Shown here: positions 18,889 through 28,222 of the stretch, piece after piece
Numbering within the stretch: the stretch's first letter is position 1
Layout: the number at the start of each line of letters is the position of its first letter
DNA from: Rhodospirillaceae bacterium
Lineage (GTDB): Bacteria; Pseudomonadota; Alphaproteobacteria; Thalassobaculales; Thalassobaculaceae
Direction of reading: 5' to 3'
Length of the DNA: 64,000 bases
Assembly (NCBI GenBank): GCA_018401495.1
Contig: JAGYJX010000010.1
Location: forward strand, 124,001-188,000
The notes under the pieces: model-generated
Database searches by the model: none
What the model was told of the DNA's origin: nothing
Seen by the model: the letters and a program-made list of their open reading frames with translations, nothing else
Translations under genes and position numbers: made by a program

Positions 18889-19506
18889 ATGCCGTTTGAG
18901 ACCTGGCTGGCCTTCGCGGCCGCTTCCTTCGTCGTCCTCGCCATTCCCGGCCCGACGGTCATGGTGGTGGTCGGCTACGCCCTCGGCGAGGGCCGCCGCG
19001 CCGCCCTCGGCACGGTCGGCGGCGTGCTGCTCGGCGACCTGCTGGCGATCACGCTGTGCGCGCTCGGGCTCGGCGCCCTGCTGGCGGCCTCGGCGACCGC
19101 GTTCACGTTGTTCAAATGGGCGGGGGCCGCCTACCTGGTCTGGCTCGGCGTGAAGCTGTGGCGCGCGCCGGTCGACCCGCAGGCGGTCGAGCGCGCCGCC
19201 AGCGGCGGCGGCCGGCGGGCGGTGCACGGCTTCGTGGTCACCGCGCTGAACCCCAAGAGCCTGGCGTTCTTCGTCGCCTTCCTGCCGCAGTTCATGACCG
19301 CCGGCGAGGCGGTGCTGCCGCAGCTCGCGGTGCTGGCGCCGACCTGGGTGCTGGCGGCGGCGGTCACCAACGGCGGCTACGCGCTGCTGGCCGGCGGCAT
19401 CCGCACCCGGTTGCGGAGTGCGGCGGTGCTGCGCGCCATCAACCGGGTCGGCGGCTCGTTCCTGATCGGCGCCGGCGTGCTGACGGCCGCGATGCGGCGG
19501 GCCTGA
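18889..19506 (+). CDS. LysE family amino-acid/metabolite exporter
   Basis: 205 residues with five or six membrane segments. The family signature is present in LAIPGPTVMVVVGYALGEGRR, followed by GVLLGDLLAI, GAAYLVWLGVKLWRAP and ALNPKSLAFFVAFLPQF. These proteins export amino acids such as homoserine or threonine; the substrate is not predictable. ATG 18889 follows GAGAGGA. Only two bases separate its stop from the next gene, so the two are co-transcribed. Confidence 0.85.
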   Translation: MPFETWLAFAAASFVVLAIPGPTVMVVVGYALGEGRRAALGTVGGVLLGDLLAITLCALGLGALLAASATAFTLFKWAGAAYLVWLGVKLWRAPVDPQAVERAASGGGRRAVHGFVVTALNPKSLAFFVAFLPQFMTAGEAVLPQLAVLAPTWVLAAAVTNGGYALLAGGIRTRLRSAAVLRAINRVGGSFLIGAGVLTAAMRRA

Positions 19507-19508
19507 CG

Positions 19509-19874
19509 ATGGCTGGCGAGATCAAGCTGAAGCAGGTCTCCTTCGAGCCCGACGAGGTCATCCTGCAGCCGGACCAGCCGTGCCAGGGCGCCTTCCTGAT
19601 CGAATCCGGGAAAGTCGAGATTTACCGAATGGCGGGCGAGCGGAAGGTCGTGGTGGCGGTGCTCGGCAGGGGCGACATCTTCGGCGAGATGGCGCTGGTC
19701 GACCACGTGCCGCATGTCCGCTGCGTGCGGGCCGTGGAGGCCACCGACTGCCTGCTGATCTCGCGAGCACAGTACGAGGACCTGCTGGCGACCACGCCGC
19801 CGATCATGAAGCTGATCCTCACCCGCGTGGTCCGCAAACTGCGCCGGACCACCGACGTGGCGTTCGGGCGGTGA
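19509..19874 (+). CDS. Stand-alone cyclic nucleotide-binding domain protein
   Basis: 121 residues consisting of a single CNB domain: EPDEVILQPDQPCQGAFLI, SGKVEIYR, VLGRGDIFGEMALVDHVPH and RCVRAVEATDCLLIS. The phosphate-binding cassette GEMAL is kept, but the arginine usually near it is replaced by His-Val-Arg spacing. No DNA-binding helix-turn-helix follows, so it is not a Crp/Fnr regulator. It may sense cAMP or act as a scaffold. Co-oriented with and two bases after the LysE gene; tail to tail with serA. Confidence 0.8.
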   Translation: MAGEIKLKQVSFEPDEVILQPDQPCQGAFLIESGKVEIYRMAGERKVVVAVLGRGDIFGEMALVDHVPHVRCVRAVEATDCLLISRAQYEDLLATTPPIMKLILTRVVRKLRRTTDVAFGR

Positions 19875-19878
19875 GCCG

Positions 19879-21124
19879 CTAAGCCCGGTTCAGCAGCCGG
19901 GCGCGGATGGTGCCGGGCAGGGCGCGGATCTCGGTGAGGATGTCGAACGCGCCCTCGACCTCGCCCTCGGCGTCGAGCACCACGTAGCCGATCTCGCCGT
20001 CGGTCTGGTAGTGCTGGGCGGCGATGTTGAGGCGATGGCGGGCGAACAGGTCGTTCAGTCGGCCGAGCTCGCCCGGCAGGTTGCGCTGCACCTGGATGAA
20101 GCGCGTGACCGAGCCGCCCTTCGGCAGCTGGACCTGCGGGAAGTTCACGGCGCCGACGGTCGAGCCGACGTCGGAGTACTCCACCAGCTTGCGGGCCACC
20201 TCGTCGCCGATGCGCTCCTGCGCCTCCTCGGTGGAGCCGCCGACATGCGGCGTCAGGATCACGTTGTCGAGGCCGCGCAGCGCGCTCTCGAACGGATCGG
20301 CGTTGGATTTCGGCTCGCTCGGGAACACGTCGATCGCGGCGCCGCCGAGATGGCGGTCGCGCAGGGCGGCGGCCAGCGCGTCGATGTCGACGAGGCTGCC
20401 GCGGGCGTTGTTGATCAGGAAGCTGCCGGGCTTCATGGCGCGGATCGCGCTCGCGCCGAACATGCCGGTGGTCTCCGGCGTCTCCGGCAGGTGCAGCGAC
20501 ACGACGTCGGAACGCGCCAGCAGCTCGGCCAGCGTGTCGGTCGGCTCGACGTTGCCGTGCCGCAGCTTGTCGGTGCGGTCGAAGTAGATCACCCGCATGC
20601 CCATGGCCTCGGCCAGCACCGCGAGCTGGGTCCCGATGTTGCCGTAGCCGACGATGCCGAGCGTCTTGCCGCGCACCTCGCGGCTGCCGTCGGCGCTCTT
20701 GATCCAGCGGCCCTGGTGGGCGGCGGTCGACTTGGCGACCACGCCGCGCAGCAGCATGACGATCTCGGCGACGGTCAGCTCGGCAACGCTGCGGGTGTTG
20801 GAGAACGGGGCGTTGAACACCGGGATGCCGCGTCGGCGGGCGGCGTCCAGGTCGACCTGGTTGGTGCCGACCGAGAAGCAGCCGACCGCCACCAGGGAGC
20901 CGGCCGCGGCCACCACCGGCTCGGTCAGCTGGGTGCGCGAGCGGATGCCGAGCATCTGCACGCCCTTCAGCGCCTCGACCAGGGCGGCGGGCTCCAGCGC
21001 CTTGGCCGCCAGCTCGACGTTGTCGTAGCCGGCGGCGCGCAGCACCTCGACGGCCGACGGCGATGATGCCTTCGAGCATCAGGAAGCGGATCTGGTTCTT
21101 CGGTCGCGACAGGGCCTTGTGCAT
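19879..21124 (-). CDS. serA: D-3-phosphoglycerate dehydrogenase with ACT domain, one frameshift
   Basis: First step of serine biosynthesis. About 414 residues, the E. coli-type length. N-terminus HKALSRPKNQIRFLMLEGI, then a frame change at about 21060, then EVLRAAGYDNVELAAKAL. The D-2-hydroxyacid dehydrogenase core has GKTLGIVGYGNIGTQLAVLA, FLINNARGSLVD and LTPHVGGSTEEAQERIG with the catalytic His. The C-terminal ACT domain (NLPGELGRLNDLFARHRLNI) binds serine for feedback inhibition. One extra base explains the shift. Confidence 0.93.
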
Positions 21125-21315
21125 CGTGGTCTCGTGGCTGTGGTGCGGTCCGTGCGGTCGGCGGCGCAAACTGGCAGCAAATGGCGTCGCGATCCACCGC
21201 GCTGCTGTCGCGACCGCGATGGCAGCCGTTCCGATGCCGCTGCTTGCATCGCCGGCAGGATCGGCTAGGTGTTCGGTATTCGGAATGTCCGTTCGCTGAG
21301 ACGAAGGAGCGCGCC

Positions 21316-21795
21316 GTGAGCCACGACCACGATCATCCGATCGACTGGAAGCACAACGGGATCCAGGTGATCCCCGGCGATCAGCTCGACCCCAACACCG
21401 CCCAGACCCCGGGCATGGCGCGCGCCGCCGCCATCAACTTCGCGCGCGCCGGGGCCAAGAAGCTGTGGGCCGGCACCGTCAAGATCCACCCCAACGCCAA
21501 GACCGGCGCCCATCACCACGGCGAACTGGAGAGCGTGATCTACGTGGTCAGCGGCCGCGCCCGCATGCGCTGGGGCGAGAACCTCGAATTCGTGGCCGAG
21601 GCCGGACCGGGCGACTTCATCTTCGTGCCGCCCTTCGTGCCGCACCAGGAGATCAACGCCTCGACCGACGAGCCGCTCGACTGCGTGCTGGTCCGCAGCG
21701 ACAACGAGAACGTCGTGGTCAACCTCGACATCGAGCCGGTCGAGAAGCCCGAGAACGTCAAGTGGGTGGACCCGATCCATCGCCACGAGGCCTGA
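21316..21795 (+). CDS. Cupin domain protein
   Basis: 159-residue single cupin. Metal ligands are probably in AHHHGELESVIYVVSG (cupin motif 1) and PFVPHQEINAS (motif 2). Enzyme or binding role is not predictable. GTG 21316 is chosen because AAGGAG sits eight bases before it and the following SHDHDHPIDW is in frame; there is no ATG until well inside the cupin fold. Confidence 0.8.
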   Translation: MSHDHDHPIDWKHNGIQVIPGDQLDPNTAQTPGMARAAAINFARAGAKKLWAGTVKIHPNAKTGAHHHGELESVIYVVSGRARMRWGENLEFVAEAGPGDFIFVPPFVPHQEINASTDEPLDCVLVRSDNENVVVNLDIEPVEKPENVKWVDPIHRHEA

Positions 21796-21933
21796 GCGAA
21801 GGCGACCGCCGATGCGGCGCGGTACTCGGTCATCGGATCGTGATCGACGCCGCCCCCTGGTCTGACCGACACTCCGCCGCCGAGTTCCGGAAGCGGCCCT
21901 GCCGGGCCGCCCCAACCTGCTGGGAGACACGCC

Positions 21934-22626
21934 ATGCTGAAATTCTATTACAACACCGGGCCGAACCCGACCAAGGTCACCCTGTTCCTCGAGGAATCCG
22001 GCCTGCCTTACGAGCCGATCCCGGTCGACACCCGCAAGGGCGAACAGTTCAAGCCGGAATACCTGGCGATCAACCCGAACGCCAAGGCGCCGACCATCGT
22101 CGACGGTGACGCGGTGGTGTTCGACAGCAACGCGATCCTGCTGTACCTGGCCGAGAAGACCGGCCAGTTCCTGCCGGAAGACACGCCGAAGGCGCGCGGC
22201 CAGATGCTGTCGTGGCTGATGTTCGTGGCGACCGGCGTCGGCCCGTACTCGGGCCAGGCGGTGCATTTCAAGCGCATGGCGCCCGAGCAGATCCCCTACG
22301 CCATCAACCGCTACGACTATGAGGCCGAGCGGCATTTCGGCATCCTGGATGCCGAACTCGCCAAGCACCGCTACATGCTTGGCGACACCTACACGATTGT
22401 CGACATGGCGGTCTGGGGCTGGGCCCGACTGATCCCATTCGTGATGGGCGACGGCGCGATCGATAAGATGCCGAACCTGAAGCGCCTGGTCGACGAGATC
22501 AACGCCCGACCGGCGGCTGCCCGGGCGCTGGCCGTCAAGGACAAGGCCGGCCACGCCTTCAAGACCGAGATGGACGACGAGGCCAAGAAGTTCATGTTCC
22601 CGCAGAACGCCCGCCTCGCCGGCTGA
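21934..22626 (+). CDS. Glutathione S-transferase family protein (Nu-class-like)
   Basis: 230 residues with an N-terminal thioredoxin-fold domain (FYYNTGPNPTKVTLFLEE, NPNAKAPTIVDGD, VFDSNAILLYLAEK) and a helical C-terminal domain (YMLGDTYTIVDMAVWGWA). The NTGPNP and DSNAI motifs resemble the YfcG/YghU group, which has disulfide reductase or peroxidase activity with glutathione. A strong hairpin follows the stop. Confidence 0.88.
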   Translation: MLKFYYNTGPNPTKVTLFLEESGLPYEPIPVDTRKGEQFKPEYLAINPNAKAPTIVDGDAVVFDSNAILLYLAEKTGQFLPEDTPKARGQMLSWLMFVATGVGPYSGQAVHFKRMAPEQIPYAINRYDYEAERHFGILDAELAKHRYMLGDTYTIVDMAVWGWARLIPFVMGDGAIDKMPNLKRLVDEINARPAAARALAVKDKAGHAFKTEMDDEAKKFMFPQNARLAG

Positions 22627-22631
22627 TCCCC

Positions 22632-22667
22632 GCACCGGCCCGCTTCCTCGCGGGAGCGGGCCGGTGC
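22632..22667. terminator. Strong hairpin after the GST gene
   Basis: A perfect 13-base stem (22632-22644 with 22655-22667) around a 10-base loop, immediately after the GST stop. There is no T-run on either side, so termination would be weak or factor-dependent; it may also stabilise the mRNA end. Confidence 0.5.
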
Positions 22668-22729
22668 GCTGCCGGCCCGGTTGTGTCACGCTGGGGCCCC
22701 GAGACACGTCTTTGGCAGGCGGGGACGCG

Positions 22730-23869
22730 ATGCGGTGGCTGGTTGGGTTGCTGATGGTCTGGGCCGGTGGCGCGGTCGCCGAGCCGGTCCGGCTGGCGTC
22801 GCTGCCGTCGCTCGACCGCGCGGCCGTGACGGTCTCGGGATTGTCGTCCGGGGCGTTTTTCGCGCACCAGTTCCACGTCGCCCATTCGGGGCTGGTGAGC
22901 GGAGCCGGGCTGGTCGCCGGCGGGCCTTACGCGTGCGCCGAGCAGACTGACGAACCGTTCTGGCTGTCCACCCACCCCTACGCCCGCACCATCGCGGCGG
23001 TCACGGTGTGCACCCGGATGGCGCGGTCGGCGTTCCAGTTCTGGTCCGACTGGTGGGGCGCCCTGCCGGATGCGCCGGTGGTCGAGCGCTCGATCGAGGC
23101 GACCAGCGCCGCCTGGGCGGCCCGTGCCATCGACGACCCCGCCAACCTCGCCGGCCATCGGGCATGGCTGTTTTCCGGCACCCGCGACAGCGTCGTCCCG
23201 GGCACCACGGTGGCGGTGCTCGCCGGCTATTATCAGCGGGTCGGCGTCACCGGCGCGCGGCTGGCGGTGCTCGACGACGTCGCGGCCGGGCATGGCCTGC
23301 CGGTCGCCTCGTTCGAGGGCGAGAGCCGGTTCCGCAAGCTGGATTGCGGCGACCAGGAGCCACCGTTCATCGTCGACTGCGATTTCGACGCCGCCGAGCG
23401 GCTGTTGCGCCATCTCTACCCGGGCGCGATCGCCGAGCAGCCGGGCGAGGCGGTGCGCGAGCGTCTGCTGGCCTTCGACCAGACCGAGTTCTTCGACGCA
23501 ACCGACACCCGTGCCAGCCTGTCCTCGACCGGCTACGTCTATGTCCCCGAAGCCTGCGCCGCCGGTACCGCCGCCGCCGGTTCCTGCCGGCTGCACGTGG
23601 CGTTCCACGGTTGTTCGCAGAACGTCGATTCGGTCGACGACGACTTCGTCTGGGACGGCGGCTACAACCGCTGGGCCGAGGCCAACGCCGTGGTGGTGCT
23701 GTACCCGCAGACCGCGCCGTGGACGCCGTTCTGGGACCCGCTCGGCTGGGGCGGCAACCCCAAGGCGTGCTGGGACTGGTGGGGCTACACCGGCGAGGCC
23801 TATGCCGGGCGCGACGGCGTCCAGATGGCGGCGGTTCGGGGAATGATCGAGCGCCTGCTCGCCGAGTGA
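22730..23869 (+). CDS. Secreted PHA-depolymerase-like esterase
   Basis: 379 residues with a signal peptide ending near residue 18 (GGAVA/E). The lipase box GLSSGAFFAHQFHVAH places the nucleophile at Ser39, close to the N-terminus, as in extracellular type 2 short-chain PHA depolymerases. HVAFHGCSQNVDSVDD matches the family oxyanion/His region. Cysteines (CGDQE, CDFD, EACAAG, SCR) may form disulfides outside the cytoplasm. No separate polymer-binding domain is seen, so it could also be a general esterase. Confidence 0.75.
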   Translation: MRWLVGLLMVWAGGAVAEPVRLASLPSLDRAAVTVSGLSSGAFFAHQFHVAHSGLVSGAGLVAGGPYACAEQTDEPFWLSTHPYARTIAAVTVCTRMARSAFQFWSDWWGALPDAPVVERSIEATSAAWAARAIDDPANLAGHRAWLFSGTRDSVVPGTTVAVLAGYYQRVGVTGARLAVLDDVAAGHGLPVASFEGESRFRKLDCGDQEPPFIVDCDFDAAERLLRHLYPGAIAEQPGEAVRERLLAFDQTEFFDATDTRASLSSTGYVYVPEACAAGTAAAGSCRLHVAFHGCSQNVDSVDDDFVWDGGYNRWAEANAVVVLYPQTAPWTPFWDPLGWGGNPKACWDWWGYTGEAYAGRDGVQMAAVRGMIERLLAE

Positions 23870-23929
23870 GGCTTGCGCGACTAGGATGGCCGCCGCCCAG
23901 TCTGCCGCCTTCCACCCGATAGGCCCCGC

Positions 23930-26278
23930 ATGCCCACCAGCGTCCGCACTCCTGCCTTCTGCACCCAATGCCGGTCGCGCTGCGGCTGCGTCGCCGTGGT
24001 CGAGGACGGCCGCCTTACCGGCATCGAGCCGCTGCCCGGGCATCCGAGCGGCGAGAAGCTGTGCCCGAAGGGCCGGGCGGCGCCGGAACTGGTGTATCAC
24101 CCCGACCGCCTGACCCGGCCGATGCGGCGCACCGCGCCGAAGGGCGCTGCCGACCCCGGCTGGATCCCGATCACCTGGGACGAGGCGCTCGGCGAGATCG
24201 CCCGGCGGCTGCTGGCGGTGGCGCGCGACCACGGGCCGGAGCAGGTGGCGTTCTCGGTGACCACGCCGAGCGGCACCCACATCTCCGACTCGATCTCCTG
24301 GATCGAGCGGCTGATCCGCGCCTATGGCAGCCCGAACATCATCTACGGCACCGAGATCTGCAACTGGCACAAGGACTACGCCACCCGCTTCACCTTCGGC
24401 ACCGACATCGGCACACCGGATTTCGCGGCCACCGACTGCGTCGTGCTGTGGGGCAACAACCCGTCGGCCACCTGGCTGGCCCGCAACGTCGAGGCCCAGA
24501 AGGCGATCCGGCGCGGCGCCAAACTGATCGTCGTCGACCCGCGGCCGACCTCGTTCGCCCGCCGCGCCGACAGCTGGCTGGCGGTGCGGCCGGGAACCGA
24601 CCAGGCGCTGGCCCTCGGCCTCGCCAACCGGATGATCGAGCGCGGAACGTTCGACGCCGGCTTCATGACGCGGTGGAGCAACGGCCCGCTGCTGGTGCGC
24701 GACGACACCGGGCGGTTCCTGCGGGAGAGCGACCTGGAGGAAGGCGGCAGCGACGACGCGCTGCTGGCGCTGGCGGCGGACGGCGCGCGGCTGCGCTACG
24801 ATTCCGGGCGCGGAATCTGGCTGGACGCTGGAGAACCGGCGCTGCGGACGACGGCCACGCTGGCCGGGCGCTCCGGTCCGATCGCCTGCCGCAGCGCCTT
24901 CGCGCGCTACGCCGAGGCCGCCGCCGAGTGGCCGGCCGAGCGCGTGGCCGGTATCACCGGGGTCTCGGAAGAGGCGCAGGCGCAGGCGGCCGACATCCTC
25001 GCCGGCGCCGCCAGCGTTGCCTACTACGCCTGGAACGGCGTCGGCCAGAGCCCGACCGCCACCCAGACCGACCGGGCGATCGCGCTGCTGTACGCGCTGA
25101 CCGGCAGCTATGGGAAGGCCGGGGGCAACGTGCCGGGCGGAGCCGCGCCGTTCATCGACATCTCCGGCGGTGAGCTGCTGGCGCCGCAACAGCGGGCCAA
25201 GGCGCTCGGCCTTGCCGAGCGGCCGCTCGGACCCGGGCTCAACGGCTGGGTGACGGCGCGCGACGTCTGGCGGGCGGTGCTCGACCGCGATCCCTATCCG
25301 GTGCGGATGCTGGTGTCGTTCGGCACCAACCTGCTGGTCTCGCAGCCCGATCCCGACCTGACCGAGCGCGCGCTGGCGGCTCTGGACTTCCACGTGCACG
25401 CCGACTTCTTCCTGAACGCCACCGCCGGCCGGGCCGACATCGTGCTGCCGGTGGCCACATCGTGGGAGCGCGAGGGCCTGCGCACCGGTTTCGACGCCAG
25501 CCTGGAGGGGCTGCGCCGGGTGCAGCTGCGCCCGCCGGTGATCGCCCCGGTCGGCGAGGCGCGTCCCGACACCGACATCGTCCTCGGCCTCGCCGAACGG
25601 CTGGGTCTGTCGGGGACGTTCTTCGGCGGCAGCGCCGACGCCGGTCATGACCACGCGCTGTCCCGGACCGGTCTCACCGTCGAGCGGCTGCGCGCGGAGC
25701 CGGAGGGCGTGGTGGTCGGCGGTGCGGTGCCGCTCGAGGCGCACGCCGCCACTGGCGCCGACGGGATCGTCCGCGGCTTCCCGACCCCGACGCGGCGCGT
25801 CGAGGTCTATTCCGAGCGGCTGCACGAGCACGGCCAGCGGCCGGTGCCGCGTTTCGATCCCGACGACCTGATGCCGGCCGACCCGCGCTTCCCGCTCCGG
25901 CTCGGCTCGGCCAAGACCGTCGCGTTCTGCCACAGCCAGCACCGCAACATCGCCTCGCTGCGCCGGCTGATGCCGGACCCGATCGTCGAGATGGCGGCCG
26001 TGGACGCGACCGCCCGCGGCCTCGCGCAGGGCGACTGGGCGGCGGTGCGCACGGCGCGCGGCCGGTCGGTGGCGCGGGTGTCGATCGTGCGCGACCTGCC
26101 GCCGGGCGGCGTGTTCGGCCAGCACGGCTGGTGGGTCGAGGGCCCCGACGGCAGCCCCTACGGCCCCGGCCACCCGCTCGCCGCCAACATCAACGCGGCG
26201 ATCGACACCTCCAAGGCCGACCCGGTCAGCGGCTCGATCCCGCTGCGCTGCTCGTGGTGCGAGGTCGAGCGCCTGTGA
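23930..26278 (+). CDS. Molybdopterin-dependent oxidoreductase (DMSO reductase family)
   Basis: 782 residues. The N-terminal 4Fe-4S site is C11-x2-C14-x3-C18-x26-C45 (ending in CPKG). Molybdopterin-binding segments include VVLWGNNPSATW, VDPRPTSFARRADSWL, FGTNLLVSQPD and a C-terminal LGSAKTVAFCHSQHRN. Cys144 in TEICNWHK is a good candidate Mo/W ligand, so formate- or thiosulfate-type chemistry is possible. There is no Tat signal, hence cytoplasmic. No iron-sulfur or membrane partner gene lies nearby, which is unusual. The substrate is unknown. Confidence 0.85.
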   Translation: MPTSVRTPAFCTQCRSRCGCVAVVEDGRLTGIEPLPGHPSGEKLCPKGRAAPELVYHPDRLTRPMRRTAPKGAADPGWIPITWDEALGEIARRLLAVARDHGPEQVAFSVTTPSGTHISDSISWIERLIRAYGSPNIIYGTEICNWHKDYATRFTFGTDIGTPDFAATDCVVLWGNNPSATWLARNVEAQKAIRRGAKLIVVDPRPTSFARRADSWLAVRPGTDQALALGLANRMIERGTFDAGFMTRWSNGPLLVRDDTGRFLRESDLEEGGSDDALLALAADGARLRYDSGRGIWLDAGEPALRTTATLAGRSGPIACRSAFARYAEAAAEWPAERVAGITGVSEEAQAQAADILAGAASVAYYAWNGVGQSPTATQTDRAIALLYALTGSYGKAGGNVPGGAAPFIDISGGELLAPQQRAKALGLAERPLGPGLNGWVTARDVWRAVLDRDPYPVRMLVSFGTNLLVSQPDPDLTERALAALDFHVHADFFLNATAGRADIVLPVATSWEREGLRTGFDASLEGLRRVQLRPPVIAPVGEARPDTDIVLGLAERLGLSGTFFGGSADAGHDHALSRTGLTVERLRAEPEGVVVGGAVPLEAHAATGADGIVRGFPTPTRRVEVYSERLHEHGQRPVPRFDPDDLMPADPRFPLRLGSAKTVAFCHSQHRNIASLRRLMPDPIVEMAAVDATARGLAQGDWAAVRTARGRSVARVSIVRDLPPGGVFGQHGWWVEGPDGSPYGPGHPLAANINAAIDTSKADPVSGSIPLRCSWCEVERL

Positions 26279-26281
26279 CCC

Positions 26282-26977
26282 TCACGGCCCGGCGGTGCGC
26301 TCGTCGCTGACCACCCGGCCGTCGACCAGGTGGATGCGGCGGTCCATGCGCGCCGCCATGGCCAGGTCGTGGGTGACGGCGACCACCGTCTTGCCGCGCT
26401 CGCGCACCAGCCCGGCCAGGATCGCGAACACCTGCTCGGAGCTCTGGCTGTCGAGGCTGCCGGTCGGCTCGTCGGCGAGCACCAGCGGCGGGTCGTTGGC
26501 GAGCGCGCGAGCCACCGCGACACGCTGACGCTGACCGCCGGACAACTGGTCGGGATGCTTGTCCACGTGGTCCCGCAGGCCCAGTGCCTCCAGCAGCTCG
26601 ACCGCCCGGTCGCGCATCTGGCGTCGGTTCAGGCGGGCCAGCTTGCGCATCGGGATCTCGACGTTCTCGCCGACCGTGAATTCCGGCAGCAGGAAGTGAA
26701 ACTGGAAGACGAAGCCGAGGGTGGCGAGCCGCCGGGCGGCGCGGGTCGCCTCGTCCATCGGCGCGGTGTCCTCGCCGGCCAGAAGCAGCCGCCCGCTGGT
26801 CGGCCGGTCCAGCAGCCCGAGCAGGTACAGCAGTGACGATTTGCCGGAGCCGGACGGGCCGGTGATGGCGATGAACTCGCGCTCGGCGATCGACAGCGTC
26901 ACGTTCTCGACCAGCGTCACCGGCACCGCCGCCGGCAGGATCCGGGTCAGTCCCTCGGCCTCGACCAGCGCGCTCAC
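26282..26977 (-). CDS. ABC transporter ATP-binding protein (LolD/MacB type)
   Basis: 231-residue ATPase. Walker A GPSGSGKSS (40-48), Q-loop Q92 within FVFQFHFLLPEF, signature LSGGQ (145-149), Walker B LVLADE (165-170) and the H-loop THD. It powers a mechanotransmission-type exporter with the FtsX-like permease upstream. The GTG start overlaps the permease stop (GTGA). With the adaptor gene the order is adaptor-permease-ATPase, as in DevBCA exporters. Confidence 0.9.
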   Translation of the reverse strand: MSALVEAEGLTRILPAAVPVTLVENVTLSIAEREFIAITGPSGSGKSSLLYLLGLLDRPTSGRLLLAGEDTAPMDEATRAARRLATLGFVFQFHFLLPEFTVGENVEIPMRKLARLNRRQMRDRAVELLEALGLRDHVDKHPDQLSGGQRQRVAVARALANDPPLVLADEPTGSLDSQSSEQVFAILAGLVRERGKTVVAVTHDLAMAARMDRRIHLVDGRVVSDERTAGP

Positions 26978-28215
26978 GACGCCCCGCGGATGATGTCGAC
27001 CGGGTTGAGCCGGGCCGCCCGGCGCGCCGGCAGATACCCGGCGACGGCCGCCGAGGCGAGCGCGAAGCCCGACGCGATCACATAGTGCAACAGGCTCCAG
27101 GCGATCGGCAGGCCGCTGATCTCCTGGCCGGTCGAGGTCAGCTCGAAACGCACCTGCGACAGCCCGTAGACCAGGGCGAAGCCGAGCAGCCAGCCGAGCG
27201 CCGAGCCGGCCGCCCCGATCGCCACGCCCTCCAGCACGAACAGCCGCTGCATGTCGCCCTCCGAGAAACCGAGCGACTTCATGATCGCGATGTCGCGCGA
27301 CTTCTCGTGGGTGATGGTGGAGACGATGTTGAAGATGCCGAAGCCGGCGACCAGCATGATCGCCGACACCACCGTGTACATGATGACGTTGCGGACCACG
27401 AGCGCCTCCAGGATCGACTCGTTGGCCTCCTGCCAGGACATTGCCTTGTAGCCGAGGCGGGCCTCGGCGCGGCGCGCGACGTCGGGAGCCGTGCCCGGAT
27501 CGTCGAGCTTGATGCGGATCTCGTTGATGACGTTGGTGCGTTCGGCGAGGATCTGGGCGTTCTTCAGCAGGACGTACGCCTCGCGCTCGTCGCGGGCGGT
27601 GGTGCCGGTGTGGAACAGCCCGACGATCCGGAAGTCGCGGGTGCGTCCGGTGGCCGACACCAGGGTCACGGTGTCGCCGAGCCGGGCGCCGAGGCGCTCG
27701 GCCATGCTGTCCCCGATCACGACGTTGGTACCGCCGGCCTCCAGGGCGGCGAAGCTGCCGGCGACGAAGTCGGCGACGATCGGCGACACCGCGCGCTCGG
27801 CTCTCGGCTCGACGCCGACCAGCGAGGCGCCGACGTCACGGCCGAGGTAGCGCACCACCACCTGGGTGTTGAGGCTGACCGCCAGCCGGCCGGGGACCCA
27901 GCCCTCGAGCCAGGCGGAGGCCGCCGCCGGGTTGATGATCCCGCGGCGGTCCTCACGGGGGCGCAGGCCCGAGATGGCGGCGGCGTCGAAGGCGGTTTCG
28001 GCCGGCTGGATGGACGAGGTGCGCCGGTCGTCGGTGATCTGGACGTGCGGCATGGTGTCGACCAACCGGGCGACGAAATCGTCCTGACCGCCTTGCATGA
28101 GGGCAGCCATGGCGATCGAGAATCCGACGCCGACGGCGACGCCGAGCACGGCGACCAGGGTCTGCCGGCCGCGCCCGGCGATGTGGGTGACGGCAATGTC
28201 GAGGATCAGCCGCAC
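26974..28215 (-). CDS. ABC transporter permease, FtsX/MacB family
   Basis: 413 residues. One N-terminal membrane helix (TLVAVLGVAVGVGFSIAMAAL), a large periplasmic MacB-PCD-like domain, then three C-terminal helices around VVSAIMLVAGFGIFNIVST, GWLLGFALVYGL and FALASAAVAGYLPARRAARL. The ending PARRAARLNPVDIIRG is the family signature. GTG 28215 is chosen because MRLILDIAVTHI matches the usual N-terminus; there is no better start. Seven bases after the adaptor stop. Confidence 0.88.
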   Translation of the reverse strand: MRLILDIAVTHIAGRGRQTLVAVLGVAVGVGFSIAMAALMQGGQDDFVARLVDTMPHVQITDDRRTSSIQPAETAFDAAAISGLRPREDRRGIINPAAASAWLEGWVPGRLAVSLNTQVVVRYLGRDVGASLVGVEPRAERAVSPIVADFVAGSFAALEAGGTNVVIGDSMAERLGARLGDTVTLVSATGRTRDFRIVGLFHTGTTARDEREAYVLLKNAQILAERTNVINEIRIKLDDPGTAPDVARRAEARLGYKAMSWQEANESILEALVVRNVIMYTVVSAIMLVAGFGIFNIVSTITHEKSRDIAIMKSLGFSEGDMQRLFVLEGVAIGAAGSALGWLLGFALVYGLSQVRFELTSTGQEISGLPIAWSLLHYVIASGFALASAAVAGYLPARRAARLNPVDIIRGAS

Positions 28216-28222
28216 GGTGCGC

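Noticed and set aside
19509..19874. Crp/Fnr transcription factor
   Set aside because: The protein ends right after the cyclic-nucleotide domain; there is no helix-turn-helix.
22592..26173. A 1,193-residue open frame antisense to the esterase and oxidoreductase genes
   Set aside because: Low-complexity Arg/Gly/Ala-rich shadow of well-supported genes on the other strand.
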